NCBI GenBank assembly: GCA_964489245.1
Contig: CAZAXU010000017.1
Coordinates: forward strand, 1 to 45,030
Reading direction: 5' to 3'
Source: CAZAXU01 sp964489245
Lineage (GTDB): Bacteria; Bacteroidota; Bacteroidia; Flavobacteriales; Flavobacteriaceae
Length of the DNA stretch: 45,030 nt
Shown here one piece after another: positions 25,922-34,860 of the stretch. A program made the position numbers and the translations under genes. How positions within the stretch are numbered: the stretch's first letter is position 1; each line of letters begins with the position of its first letter. A model generated the notes under the pieces. It was given only the letters and a program-made list of their open reading frames with translations, was not told the origin of the DNA and did not search any database.

Positions 25922-26943
25922 GCAGAATAATATTCAAAAGCCTCTTTTATTAAGGTTTCAGGCACTTTAAAATCATAAAGGGCTTTTCCTATGGTTTTGA
26001 GCAAAACAAATCCGGGAGTGCCTTCTGTATTTTTTTTGTCGAATCTCAAAAATTTTATGATTTCATTCACATCCGTTGGAGAGAATCTGATTCTTTTGAA
26101 TTTTGAAACCAAAATTCTTTTTATGGAATTCACCTCGGTGAGTTCCATATTTTTTTTATGATGTGAAATATATGTGGCAAGAATCATTCCTAGAGCAATT
26201 GCATGCCCGTGTGAAATATTTTGTTTTTTCTGATAATTCAAGTAGCTCTCAATAGCATGTCCTAGTGTATGTCCAAAATTGAGTATTTTTCTGAGACCTT
26301 TTTCATTTGGATCTTTTGTGATGATGCTATTTTTAATCATAACGGATTTTTTAATTAAATCCGGCATATTTTTTTTGAAATCGGAATTGGTGAGCTGCTC
26401 CCAATATATTTTATCGGCAATCAGACCGTGTTTGAGCATTTCTGCATAGCCGGAATCTATTTCTTTTTTAGGTAGCGTTTTTAGAAAAATGTCATCAATT
26501 AGCACAAATTCAGGCGGATTGATTGTTCCAATCTGATTTTTTGCATTTTGATAGTTAATTCCATTTTTTCCGCCAATGGCAGCATCTACCATTCCCAAAA
26601 GAGAAGTAGGCACGTGAATAAATTTTATTCCGCGTTTATAAGTTGAGGCAGCAAAACCACCAATATCCGTTACCATACCACCGCCAAGGTTGATAATCAG
26701 CGTATCTCTGTCTGCATTCAATTTCAGCAAATTATCCCAAATGAGCATTAAAGTTTTTATATTTTTATTTTCATCACCTACTGATAATGTGATGTTTGTG
26801 TGTTTATGTTTTAATCTTCCCGATAAAATAGGCAAGCAATGCTGATGTGTATTTTGGTCATCAATGATAACAATTCTACTGAAAAGACTGTTCGATATAA
26901 AAGTATTTAAAAAGTCAAACCCCTCCTGATTATAATAATACAT
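25918..26943 (-). CDS. aroB: 3-dehydroquinate synthase
   Basis: Converts DAHP to 3-dehydroquinate, the second step of the shikimate pathway, with NAD+ and a divalent metal. The 341-residue protein has the NAD-binding GGGMVTDIGGFAASTYKRG, the PTSLLGMVDAAIGGKNGIN segment, and the metal ligands: Glu in GYAEMLKHG, His in NFGHTLGHAIES, His in SHGHAIALGM. It is slightly shorter than E. coli AroB but complete at both ends. It is divergent from the proline dehydrogenase gene, a neighbour pair I recall from other Flavobacteriia. Confidence 0.95.
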   Translation of the reverse strand: MYYYNQEGFDFLNTFISNSLFSRIVIIDDQNTHQHCLPILSGRLKHKHTNITLSVGDENKNIKTLMLIWDNLLKLNADRDTLIINLGGGMVTDIGGFAASTYKRGIKFIHVPTSLLGMVDAAIGGKNGINYQNAKNQIGTINPPEFVLIDDIFLKTLPKKEIDSGYAEMLKHGLIADKIYWEQLTNSDFKKNMPDLIKKSVMIKNSIITKDPNEKGLRKILNFGHTLGHAIESYLNYQKKQNISHGHAIALGMILATYISHHKKNMELTEVNSIKRILVSKFKRIRFSPTDVNEIIKFLRFDKKNTEGTPGFVLLKTIGKALYDFKVPETLIKEAFEYYSA

Positions 26944-27007
26944 ATGTTAAAAAATATTTTGAGCTAAAAATACTAATATTTATCATATTTTTATCATTCA
27001 AAATTCA

Positions 27008-27015
27008 TAATTTTG
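27008..27015 (+). promoter_or_regulatory. Possible -7 element of the proline dehydrogenase gene
   Basis: TAATTTTG matches TAnnTTTG and lies 17 nt before the ATG at 27033. No TTTG is found at the usual upstream distance, so the call rests on the -7 element alone. Confidence 0.35.
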
Positions 27016-27032
27016 AGCAAAACAGGAATAAA

Positions 27033-28205
27033 ATGGATAAAAATATATTTAATAATACAGAAGTTGCTTTTTCTATAAAAACTGATACAGAATTAGAAAA
27101 AGCTTATTGGTTGTTTAAAATGATCAAGAGTGAGTCTTTGGTGAAATTGGGTACAGGTTTGACCAAGTTTGCATTGAAATATCATCTTCCGGTTGAAGGA
27201 ATTATCAGGACAACGGTTTTTGATCACTTTTGCGGTGGCGTTACCGAAGAAGATAGTTTAGAGCTCGTTGATAAGCTTTATGGCAAAGGAGTTTATTCAA
27301 TCTTGGATTATTCTGTTGAAGGAGCGGAAGACGATGAAAATTTTGATAGAGCTTTTCATAAAACACTGGAACTGATTGATTTTGCGAAAGATAGACAGGA
27401 GATGCCTTTCGCTGTTTTTAAGCCAACCGGATTAGGAAGATTTGAAATCTATCGCAAGGTTTCTGCGAATGAAGATTTGACAGAAGCAGAGCAACAAGAA
27501 TGGAAGAGGGTAGTGAATCGTTATGATAAGCTGTCGGAACGAGCAAAAGAAAATAATATTCCTTTGATGATTGATGCTGAAGAAACTTGGATGCAGAAAG
27601 CTGCAGATGATTTGGTTGAACAAATGATGGAAAAATATAATACGGAAAAGCCTATTGTTTTTAATACGTTGCAACTATACAGAAAAGACAGACTGCCTTA
27701 TCTCAAAGAATTGCATCAAAGAGCAAAAGAAAAAGCTTATAAAATCGGTATGAAATTGGTTCGAGGAGCCTATATGGAAAAAGAAAGAGAAAGAGCACTG
27801 GAAATGGGCTATCCTGATCCTATTTGCAAAACTAAAGAGTTGACGGATAAAAATTATGACGATACGCAAGCTTACATGTTAGAGAATATTGATGATATGG
27901 CAATCTATTCAGGCACACATAATGAAGAAAGCACTTATTATTTGATGGAGCTGATTGAGAAACACGGATTGAAAAAAAATGACCAAAGAGTTTGGTTTGG
28001 TCAATTATTGGGAATGAGTGACCACATCACATTCAACTTGGCAAAGGCGGGTTACAATACAAGTAAATATTTACCTTTTGGACCGGTTAAAGATGTGATG
28101 CCCTATCTGATTCGTCGTGCAGAAGAGAATACTTCTGTTGCGGGGCAAACCAACAGAGAGTTGAGATTGCTCAATGAAGAACGAAAAAGAAGAAAGATGC
28201 ATTAA
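27033..28205 (+). CDS. Proline dehydrogenase
   Basis: Oxidises L-proline to delta-1-pyrroline-5-carboxylate with FAD, feeding electrons to the respiratory chain. The 390-residue protein is a PRODH beta/alpha barrel: IFDVFCGG-like TVFDHFCGGV near the start, the MIDAEETWMQ strand, FNTLQLYRKD, KLVRGAYMEKERERA, SGTHNEES, and the C-terminal PYLIRRAEEN with its substrate-binding arginines. It lacks the P5C dehydrogenase and DNA-binding domains of long PutA, so P5C oxidation must be carried out by a separate enzyme. It is monocistronic, with a terminator after the stop. Confidence 0.94.
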   Translation: MDKNIFNNTEVAFSIKTDTELEKAYWLFKMIKSESLVKLGTGLTKFALKYHLPVEGIIRTTVFDHFCGGVTEEDSLELVDKLYGKGVYSILDYSVEGAEDDENFDRAFHKTLELIDFAKDRQEMPFAVFKPTGLGRFEIYRKVSANEDLTEAEQQEWKRVVNRYDKLSERAKENNIPLMIDAEETWMQKAADDLVEQMMEKYNTEKPIVFNTLQLYRKDRLPYLKELHQRAKEKAYKIGMKLVRGAYMEKERERALEMGYPDPICKTKELTDKNYDDTQAYMLENIDDMAIYSGTHNEESTYYLMELIEKHGLKKNDQRVWFGQLLGMSDHITFNLAKAGYNTSKYLPFGPVKDVMPYLIRRAEENTSVAGQTNRELRLLNEERKRRKMH

Positions 28206-28227
28206 ATTTATGATAGGCAAATAATTG

Positions 28228-28264
28228 AAAACACCTGATTTTTTATAAACCGGGTGTTTTTTTA
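28228..28264 (+). terminator. Intrinsic terminator after proline dehydrogenase, possibly bidirectional
   Basis: AAAACACCTG (28228-28237) pairs with CGGGTGTTTT (28251-28260), with one G-T pair, around an A/T-rich loop, followed by T residues. Read on the minus strand the stem is also followed by a short T run, so it may end the clpC-tRNA transcript too. Confidence 0.75.
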
Positions 28265-28303
28265 TAATTAATCAAAGATTTATACTCGATAACAATATTT
28301 AAG

Positions 28304-28375
28304 TAGCCCCGCCAAGAATCGAACTTGGATCTATTGTTTAGGAAACAACTATTCTATCCATTGAACTACGGGGCC
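28304..28375 (-). tRNA. tRNA-Arg, anticodon CCU
   Basis: A 72-nt cloverleaf read on the minus strand. Acceptor GGCCCCG pairs with CGGGGCT (one G-U at the first pair), D stem GTTC/GAAT, anticodon stem GTTGT/ACAAT with loop TTCCTAA giving anticodon CCT, T stem CCAAG/CTTGG with loop TTCGATT, and discriminator A. CCA is not encoded, which fits the presence of a CCA-adding enzyme in this window. It decodes AGG. The 5' end is only 5 nt after the clpC stop codon. Confidence 0.95.
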
Positions 28376-28380
28376 CTTAA

Positions 28381-30969
28381 TTATTCTGTTTTTTCATTAT
28401 CCTGAACCCCTTTATTTTTACTCTTTTTAGGATGCTTGATTTTGAAGAATAATTTGTCATCTTTTTTGTTGTAATCCATCAAGACAGTGTCATCCTCTTC
28501 AATGTGTGCATCCAGAATCTCTTCTGCAAGCAAGTCTTCAACATATTTTTGGATAGCTCGTTTCAGCGGTCTTGCGCCATACTGTTTATCATAACCCTTT
28601 TCTGCAATATAGTCTTTCGCTTTATTGGTCATACTGAAATGATATCCGAGTTCTTCAATTCTTTTATAAACTTTGCCCAGTTCAATATCGATAATTTTAT
28701 GAATATGTTCTTTTTCAAGCGAATTGAACATGATAATATCATCAATTCTGTTCAAGAATTCGGGGGCAAATGTCTTCTTTAGTGCTTTTTCAATCACTCC
28801 TTTAGAGTGTTCGTCCGCTTGTGATACTTTTGCTGCTGTTCCGAAACCAACACCTTGTCCGAAATCTTTCAATTGACGTGCACCAATATTCGAGGTTAAG
28901 ATAACAACAGTGTTTCTAAAGTCAATTTTTCTGCCCAAACTGTCTGTGATAAAACCTTCGTCTAATATTTGCAACAACATGTTGAAAATGTCGGGGTGTG
29001 CTTTTTCAATTTCATCAAATAAAACCACAGAATAAGGCCTACGTCTCACTTTTTCGGTAAGTTGTCCACCTTCTTCATATCCTACATATCCGGGAGGAGC
29101 ACCGATGAGTCTGGAAAGAGCAAATTTTTCCATATACTCGCTCATATCAAGCCTGATTAGTGCATCGGTATTGTCAAAAAGTTCTTTGGCAAGCACTTTG
29201 GCTAAATGTGTTTTTCCAACGCCTGTTTGCCCTAAGAAAATGAAAGAACCTATAGGTTTGTTGGGGTCCTTGAGTCCTAATCTGTTTCTTTGAATGGCTT
29301 TAACAATTTTTTCAACGGCTCCATCTTGACCTATAATTTTAGACTTGATAATGCTGTCTAGTTTTTTTAATTTTGAACTTTCTGCCTGTGCAATTCTGTT
29401 CACCGGTATTCCGGTCATCATGGAAACCACATCGGCGACTTGTTCAGCATCAACTTTATGTCTTAGATCTTTAATCTCATTAGCCCATTTTTCTTGCATT
29501 TTCAAAAGTTCGCTTTCAATATGCTTCTCGTCATCTCTGAAATTGGCAGCCAATTCAAATTGCTGCGACTCAACCGCTTCGATCTTTTTCTTTTTAACAT
29601 CTTCCAGTTTTTTCTCTAGTGCCAAAACATATTCCGGAACAACAATATTGTTGATGTGAACTCTGGAGGCTGCCTCGTCTATTGCATCAATGGCTTTATC
29701 CGGAAGATTTCTGTCAGTCATATATCTGTTGGTCAGTTTAACGGCGGCTTCGATGGCTTCATCAGTGAAAAAGACATTGTGATGGTCTTCATACTTATCT
29801 TTGATATTGTGTAAAATTTGAATGGTTTCCTCAACGCTGGTAGGCTCTACCAATATCATTTGGAATCTTCGTGCCAAAGCACCGTCCTTTTCAATATATT
29901 GACGATATTCATCTAAGGTTGTGGCTCCGATTGTTTGGATTTCTCCGCGTGCTAAAGCCGGTTTAATCATATTTGAAGCATCTAATGAACCTTGTGCACC
30001 TCCGGCGCCTACAATGGTGTGAATTTCATCAATAAACAAGATAACATCTCTATTTTTTTCGAGCTCATCCATCAAAGCTTTCATTCTTTCTTCAAATTGT
30101 CCTCTGTATTTTGTCCCTGCCACCAAGCTTGCCAAATCTAAAGCGATAACACGCTTGTCAAAGAGCACACGAGAAACCTTTTTTTGAACAATTCTCAATG
30201 CAAGTCCTTCAACAATGGCAGACTTGCCAACACCCGGTTCTCCAATCAAAATAGGATTATTCTTTTTTCTTCTACTCAAAATTTGAGAAACTCTCTCTAT
30301 CTCTTTTTGGCGTCCAACGACCGGATCCAATTTTCCTTCTTTTGCCAAATTGGTTAAATCTCTTCCAAAATTGTCTAAAACAGGTGTTTTTGATTTTTTT
30401 GTTTTGCGTTTTGGCATTTCCGGTTTTCCGCCTCCACCAATGTCGTCACCAAAAGATTCTTGCTCTGAAGTGGGGAGGTCAAATTGAGTTTCGTCCTGGA
30501 TAAAATCAGCATCTTTATAGAGTGAAACATATAGATTTTTGATTTCGGCATATTCAATTTTATAATTGGAAAACAGCCTGCTGACAGGATCATCGTCATT
30601 GTATAAAATGCTCAAAAATAAGTGAGCCGAACCAATTTCGTTGTCTTTAAAAGTTTTTGATAAAAGATAAGACCTTTTCAAGGCATTGGAGGCTTGATGG
30701 GTTAATGTGATAATCGATTTATCTTGATTGGTAAGATTGGCAGATGCTTTTGCCGGAATCAATTGCTTTATTTTAAGAACGATTCTGTCTAAAGGAACAT
30801 CATATTCTTCATTTAGAATTTGCAAAATTTTGTTCTCGCCATAATCTTCATCCGTCAGAATGGAATAAACCAAGTGTTCTGTTCCAACATGTCTATTCCC
30901 GTTCTTGTAGGCTATATCTCTACTCTTGAGAATAATTTTTTTGAGTGCTTTTGAATATTTTTCTTCCAT
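28381..30969 (-). CDS. clpC: ClpC-type AAA+ unfoldase, Clp protease ATP-binding subunit
   Basis: Unfolds protein substrates and feeds them to ClpP. The 862-residue protein has a Clp N-domain with two repeats (residues about 1-145), a first AAA+ module (GEPGVGKS Walker A, LFIDEIHTIVGAGGA Walker B), a short middle region with a UVR-like helix (EAVESQQFELAANFRDDEK), and a second AAA+ module (GQTGVGKT, VVLFDEIEKAHPD). The short middle region separates ClpC from ClpB. The C-terminal tail is lysine-rich. Intact Walker and sensor motifs indicate an active ATPase. It is followed at once by tRNA-Arg on the same strand. Confidence 0.95.
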   Translation of the reverse strand: MEEKYSKALKKIILKSRDIAYKNGNRHVGTEHLVYSILTDEDYGENKILQILNEEYDVPLDRIVLKIKQLIPAKASANLTNQDKSIITLTHQASNALKRSYLLSKTFKDNEIGSAHLFLSILYNDDDPVSRLFSNYKIEYAEIKNLYVSLYKDADFIQDETQFDLPTSEQESFGDDIGGGGKPEMPKRKTKKSKTPVLDNFGRDLTNLAKEGKLDPVVGRQKEIERVSQILSRRKKNNPILIGEPGVGKSAIVEGLALRIVQKKVSRVLFDKRVIALDLASLVAGTKYRGQFEERMKALMDELEKNRDVILFIDEIHTIVGAGGAQGSLDASNMIKPALARGEIQTIGATTLDEYRQYIEKDGALARRFQMILVEPTSVEETIQILHNIKDKYEDHHNVFFTDEAIEAAVKLTNRYMTDRNLPDKAIDAIDEAASRVHINNIVVPEYVLALEKKLEDVKKKKIEAVESQQFELAANFRDDEKHIESELLKMQEKWANEIKDLRHKVDAEQVADVVSMMTGIPVNRIAQAESSKLKKLDSIIKSKIIGQDGAVEKIVKAIQRNRLGLKDPNKPIGSFIFLGQTGVGKTHLAKVLAKELFDNTDALIRLDMSEYMEKFALSRLIGAPPGYVGYEEGGQLTEKVRRRPYSVVLFDEIEKAHPDIFNMLLQILDEGFITDSLGRKIDFRNTVVILTSNIGARQLKDFGQGVGFGTAAKVSQADEHSKGVIEKALKKTFAPEFLNRIDDIIMFNSLEKEHIHKIIDIELGKVYKRIEELGYHFSMTNKAKDYIAEKGYDKQYGARPLKRAIQKYVEDLLAEEILDAHIEEDDTVLMDYNKKDDKLFFKIKHPKKSKNKGVQDNEKTE

Positions 30970-31082
30970 GGCAGTCGTTAATTTACAGACTGTAAAAATA
31001 CAAAATAATCTGATAGAGATGAAAGAAAAAACTTAAGTTTTATAGCATACAAAAGATGTTTAATTCTATTTTTGATTTTCAA

Positions 31083-31102
31083 TTGATTACAATTGTGATC
31101 AA
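31083..31102. promoter_or_regulatory. 20-bp near-perfect palindrome upstream of clpC
   Basis: TTGATTACAATTGTGATCAA is a palindrome with one mismatched pair (T versus C at position 6). It lies between the beta-barrel protein stop (31117) and the clpC start (30969), about 115 nt upstream of the clpC ATG. There is no T tract, so it is more likely an operator than a terminator. The rest of the 147-nt gap holds only a weak minus-strand TATTTTTA -7 candidate near 30990. Confidence 0.4.
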
Positions 31103-31116
31103 CCTTCATAAAAATA

Positions 31117-31737
31117 TCAGTTCAATTTGAATGAAATACTTAAAATTAATTGATTAGGCTTGGTATTAACCACATAGGTAATTCCATCTAAAGGCTTGCT
31201 ATTTTTGAAAGAAGCCAAGTTGTCATAGACTCCTGTTTCATATTTTGCATCCAGCCGGAGACTTTGTCCGAGTTGCAGGGCGAGACCGAATTGTGCATTT
31301 ACTGCGATATCTTTATCCATTTTGAATTCGTCAGAATCAAAATCACTAAAGCCGTTTTTAAAGGCATATTGAAAAGAAGGTCCTGCAAAAAAACTCAAGG
31401 GTTTGATAATATTAAAACCGATAAGAACAGGCATTTCCAATTTTGATTGATAAAAAGTATCTGGGCCATAGCCGCTTTTTGTGTGCGTATAGACCAATTC
31501 AGGTCTGACATAGATGCCTCCCAACTTTGCTCTGAGATAAATTCCCGCATGAAATCCGGTTCGTTTCTCGCTACTGATTTCATTGGATGCATTGTTCAAT
31601 CCTTCTGTGATATTCAGTATGCCGTTTGAATTATAATTGAGTCCGGCAGTCACGCCAAAATCTATCAGTTGGTCATCGTTTTGTGCAAAAAGACTGAGGG
31701 AGCCGAAGACAAGTAATATTAGGATGATTTTTTTCAC
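31117..31737 (-). CDS. Outer-membrane beta-barrel protein
   Basis: A 206-residue exported protein with a clear signal peptide (MKKIILILLVFGSLSLFAQ). The mature part alternates polar and hydrophobic residues with strands ending in aromatic residues (GFHAGIYLRAKLG, GIYVRPELVYTH, LSFFAGPSFQYAF, AQFGLALQLG, LRLDAKYETGVY, LILSISFKLN). This is the PorT-like/outer-membrane beta-barrel domain common in Bacteroidota; about eight strands fit. Function is unknown. It is monocistronic upstream of clpC. Confidence 0.85.
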   Translation of the reverse strand: MKKIILILLVFGSLSLFAQNDDQLIDFGVTAGLNYNSNGILNITEGLNNASNEISSEKRTGFHAGIYLRAKLGGIYVRPELVYTHTKSGYGPDTFYQSKLEMPVLIGFNIIKPLSFFAGPSFQYAFKNGFSDFDSDEFKMDKDIAVNAQFGLALQLGQSLRLDAKYETGVYDNLASFKNSKPLDGITYVVNTKPNQLILSISFKLN

Positions 31738-31851
31738 GATATTAAATTTTATAAATATTGTTTTTTAAGTAAACTCAGTAACAAGAACGCAAAGACATGC
31801 AAAGTTATTGCTTTTAAAAAAAGTGTGTATTTTTACAAAAAATAAAAGACT

Positions 31852-32775
31852 ATGGCAGCAGGTGGTTCAAAATTAGTAATTTTCGCATCGATAGCAGCAA
31901 ATTTATTGATTGCGGTTTTAAAATTTATAGCGTCATTCTTTACGGGAAGTTCAGCAATGCTATCCGAGGGGATTCATTCGGTAATTGATACAACAAACGG
32001 ATTATTACTTCTCTTCGGAATCAAGAAAAGTAAAGTGAAACCGGACAAGCAACATCCGTTTGGCTACGGAAAGGAAATCTATTTTTGGAGTTTTGTGGTT
32101 GCTATTTTTATTTTTGCTTTAGGAGGAGGTGTGGCACTTTATGAGGGTATCAAACATCTGCTTGAACATGAAGGAACTCCGGATAGAGGTATGATGTGGT
32201 GGAATTATGGTGTTTTGTTGGGAGCCATTGTCTTTGAAGGAATTAGCTTATGGGTGGCATGGAAAGAATTTAGGAAAGTTCATCCAAAAGGATTTATCTC
32301 TGCGATGGCAGAAAGTAAAGACGCTGCATCTATTGCCGTGATTGTGGAGAATGCAGCTGCCGTACTTGGTCTAACTATTGCTTTGATTGGGGTGACATTA
32401 ATGTATGCGTATAATGATTTGGTTTTTGATGCCATTTCTTCAATTTTGATTGGGCTGTTGCTGAGTTATGTGGCATTCTTCATGGCAAAAGAAACCAAAC
32501 ATCTACTACTAGGAGAAGCTGCAACTGACGAAGATATTCAGGAAGTGGTTGACATTCTTTCCGATTATGAGCAAATAGAATATTTTGGTAATATAAAAAC
32601 CATGCATATGGGACCTAAAGATATTATGCTTGGAGCCAATATTAATTTTAAGGATCGCCTGACCATTGCGGAAATAGAACCTTTGATTGATGAAATAAAA
32701 AACAGAATTGTTAAAATCAATCCTGACGTAAAACATATTTATTTGGAAACAGACAGCATCAAAAAAGTGCCTTAA
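31852..32775 (+). CDS. Cation diffusion facilitator family transporter
   Basis: A 307-residue inner-membrane metal/H+ antiporter of the CDF family, likely exporting Zn2+ or a related metal. Six hydrophobic segments are visible, with the metal-site signatures SSAMLSEGIHSVIDT (His and Asp spaced four) and HPFGYGKE, and a C-terminal cytosolic ferredoxin-like domain (residues about 215-300) including the GPKDIMLGANINF strand. The second site is SKDAASIAVIVENAAA, so the Asp of helix V is present. Substrate cannot be set from sequence. It is in an operon with the downstream dipeptidase, separated by one base. Confidence 0.9.
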   Translation: MAAGGSKLVIFASIAANLLIAVLKFIASFFTGSSAMLSEGIHSVIDTTNGLLLLFGIKKSKVKPDKQHPFGYGKEIYFWSFVVAIFIFALGGGVALYEGIKHLLEHEGTPDRGMMWWNYGVLLGAIVFEGISLWVAWKEFRKVHPKGFISAMAESKDAASIAVIVENAAAVLGLTIALIGVTLMYAYNDLVFDAISSILIGLLLSYVAFFMAKETKHLLLGEAATDEDIQEVVDILSDYEQIEYFGNIKTMHMGPKDIMLGANINFKDRLTIAEIEPLIDEIKNRIVKINPDVKHIYLETDSIKKVP

Positions 32776-32776
32776 A

Positions 32777-33499
32777 GTGAAATTTTTATTCCATTTTATA
32801 CTGGTCTTATTTTTAATCTTTTCTTGCAAAAACAAAGTAGAGCAGAAGAAAAATCTCGTTGTGCCGGATACTTTAAAAAATTCTGTAGAAGCCGCGGAAA
32901 ATAAAGACCATATAAAGAAAGCAGAGCATGTTGGCTGGGTCGAACTTAAGACGTTGGATAGTACTTTTGTTTATGATATCAGGTATGCAACAACCAACAA
33001 TTTTGTGCATAAGAAAATGTATTCTTGCGGTAAGTGTTTTCTTAGGAAAGAAGTGGCATTTTTGTTGTTAAAAATTCAAAAAAAATTACTCCAAAAAGAC
33101 ATGCGATTGAAACTGTTTGATTGCTATAGACCCGGAAAAGTTCAGCAAGAACTATGGAAAATCATGCCCAATCCAAGCTATGTTGCCAACCCGAGAAAGG
33201 GTTCTATGCACAATAGGGGCGTTGCAGTTGACCTTACTATTGTTGATTCTGCAGGGAATGAACTCGATATGGGAACAAACTTTGACTATTTTGGAAAAGA
33301 AGCTTATCATTCTTATACCAATTTTCCGGAAAAAATATTGAAAAACAGAATTTTGTTGAAAAGTATTATGCAACAATACGGATTTGAACCCATTAAATCG
33401 GAGTGGTGGCATTATTCTTTCAGAAAAAAATCCTTTCCATTAGCTCAATGGGAGTGGGAATGCAAAAGCCGTAAAAAAAAAGACATGAACAAAAAGTGA
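32777..33499 (+). CDS. D-alanyl-D-alanine dipeptidase (VanX/DdpX-like) lipoprotein
   Basis: A zinc dipeptidase of the M15D family, hydrolysing D-Ala-D-Ala or related dipeptides. The 240-residue product begins with GTG at 32777; no ATG is available in frame upstream. The N-terminus MKFLFHFILVLFLIFSC is a lipoprotein signal with Cys at residue 17. Catalytic motifs are intact: FDCYRPG, SMHNRGVAVDLTI (His and Asp zinc ligands) and EWWHYSF (catalytic Glu and third His). Such enzymes outside vancomycin-resistance clusters usually serve peptidoglycan recycling. No van genes are nearby, so a resistance role is not supported. Confidence 0.9.
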   Translation: MKFLFHFILVLFLIFSCKNKVEQKKNLVVPDTLKNSVEAAENKDHIKKAEHVGWVELKTLDSTFVYDIRYATTNNFVHKKMYSCGKCFLRKEVAFLLLKIQKKLLQKDMRLKLFDCYRPGKVQQELWKIMPNPSYVANPRKGSMHNRGVAVDLTIVDSAGNELDMGTNFDYFGKEAYHSYTNFPEKILKNRILLKSIMQQYGFEPIKSEWWHYSFRKKSFPLAQWEWECKSRKKKDMNKK

Positions 33500-33581
33500 T
33501 GTTCCGAAGAATAACTGTAAAACAATATTTCCCGAGGTTTTTTAAAAGATAAAAATCTCATAAAATCACTAAGAATTGAGA

Positions 33582-33857
33582 CTATTTTATTGCGTTGAGT
33601 TTATCTACCAAAGCTTTGGCAGATTGCTCAAATTCAGCATAGAGTTCTTTGAAATATTTTTTTTGGTTATCCGCTTTTTTTCCGGCATTGACTTTATCGA
33701 GCAGTTCATCGTGAGAAACAATAGCTTCTTCAATGATTGCAGCAATCTTATCATCTTTAATTTTAGGATTAATCAATTTTTTGAAAGTGGCTTCATCAAT
33801 GATTTCTCCCAAAATATATTTGATTTCTTTTTTAAATTCTTTAACGCTGTTAGCCAT
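33582..33857 (-). CDS. Small conserved helical protein of unknown function
   Basis: A 91-residue, charged, all-helical protein (MANSVKEFKKEIKYILGEIID start, KLNAIK end) with no signal peptide or membrane segment. It has the periodic Leu/Ile/Lys pattern of a helical bundle. I do not recognise a named domain, though proteins of this type are seen in Flavobacteriia. It is monocistronic or the last gene of the minus-strand run that starts with the Idi-ManA fusion; 33 nt separate it from the nitronate monooxygenase-like gene. Coding status is supported by a clean ORF with balanced composition. Confidence 0.7.
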   Translation of the reverse strand: MANSVKEFKKEIKYILGEIIDEATFKKLINPKIKDDKIAAIIEEAIVSHDELLDKVNAGKKADNQKKYFKELYAEFEQSAKALVDKLNAIK

Positions 33858-33890
33858 AACTAAATTTGTTTTTAATTGAGCGTAAAGATA

Positions 33891-34844
33891 TTAAAAATTA
33901 TACTTTGAATCTGATTTTATTTCATTTTTGGCAGAAATATATTCATTCATAATATCTTTGATGATATTTTCTGCAGTTTTCACCTCATCGATAATCGATG
34001 CAATCTGCCCGATTTCAAGCTCTCCTTCGTCCAAGTCTCCTTCAAACATGCCTAATTTTGCTCTTGCTCGTCCCAGAAGTTCTAAAAGTTCTTCGTCGCT
34101 CGGGCAGGTTTGATATAAGGCTTGAAGTTTTTCATAGAATTTATTTTTAATCAATCTGACCGGAGCAAATTCTTTTAGCGTAAGCGCAGTGTCTCCGTCA
34201 CTGACCTCCAGAACGGCTTTTTTAAAATTTTCATGTGCGGATGATTCTTTGCAAGCAACAAAGCGGCTACCCATTTGAACAGCCTCGGCACCAATTTGCA
34301 TGGCAGCAAGCATTTGTCTCCCTGTCGCAATTCCTCCGGCTGCAATCAGAGGGATTTTGATTTCTTTGCGTGTTGCCGGAATGAGTGTGAAAGTGGTTGT
34401 TTCTTCGCGTCCGTTATGCCCTCCGGCTTCGAAGCCCTCGGCAACAATGGCGTTTACTCCGGCATCTTGAGCTTTTTTAGCAAATTTCACACTGCTGACC
34501 ACATGTGTGACAATGACATCTTTGTCTTGCAAAAAAGAAGTCCATTTCTTTGGATTTCCGGCAGAAGTGAATACAATTTTCACATCTTCATCTATAATAA
34601 TTTTCATGATTTCTTCCAAATCGGCATAGAGCAAAGGCACATTGACTCCAAAAGGTTTGTCTGTGGCTTGTTTGGCTTTTCTGATATGTTCTCTCAATAT
34701 ATCAGGATACATGGATCCGGCACCGATGAGTCCTAATCCTCCGGCATTACTCACGGCACTTGCCAAACGCCATCCGCTGACCCAAATCATACCACCTTGG
34801 ATAATGGGATATTTTATGTTATATAAATCTGTAATTCTATTCAC
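33891..34844 (-). CDS. Nitronate monooxygenase (NPD) family flavoprotein
   Basis: A 317-residue FMN-dependent TIM-barrel enzyme of the 2-nitropropane dioxygenase family. It has the start YPIIQGGMIWVSGWRLASAVSNAGGLGLIG, the FGVNVPLL strand, the AEGFEAGGHNG motif with its active-site histidine, and the phosphate-binding IAAGGIATGRQM and GAEAVQMGSRFVA segments. Some members are FabK-type enoyl-ACP reductases; the HNG motif is common to both, so the substrate is undecided. It starts 16 nt after mnmA on the same strand and is likely co-transcribed with it. Confidence 0.88.
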   Translation of the reverse strand: MNRITDLYNIKYPIIQGGMIWVSGWRLASAVSNAGGLGLIGAGSMYPDILREHIRKAKQATDKPFGVNVPLLYADLEEIMKIIIDEDVKIVFTSAGNPKKWTSFLQDKDVIVTHVVSSVKFAKKAQDAGVNAIVAEGFEAGGHNGREETTTFTLIPATRKEIKIPLIAAGGIATGRQMLAAMQIGAEAVQMGSRFVACKESSAHENFKKAVLEVSDGDTALTLKEFAPVRLIKNKFYEKLQALYQTCPSDEELLELLGRARAKLGMFEGDLDEGELEIGQIASIIDEVKTAENIIKDIMNEYISAKNEIKSDSKYNF

Positions 34845-34860
34845 GATGTTTATTATTTAG

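Noticed and set aside
32777..33499. VanX-like gene as a vancomycin-resistance determinant
   Set aside because: No vanH, vanA-type ligase or vanRS genes nearby. The coupling with a cation transporter and the lipoprotein signal fit peptidoglycan recycling.
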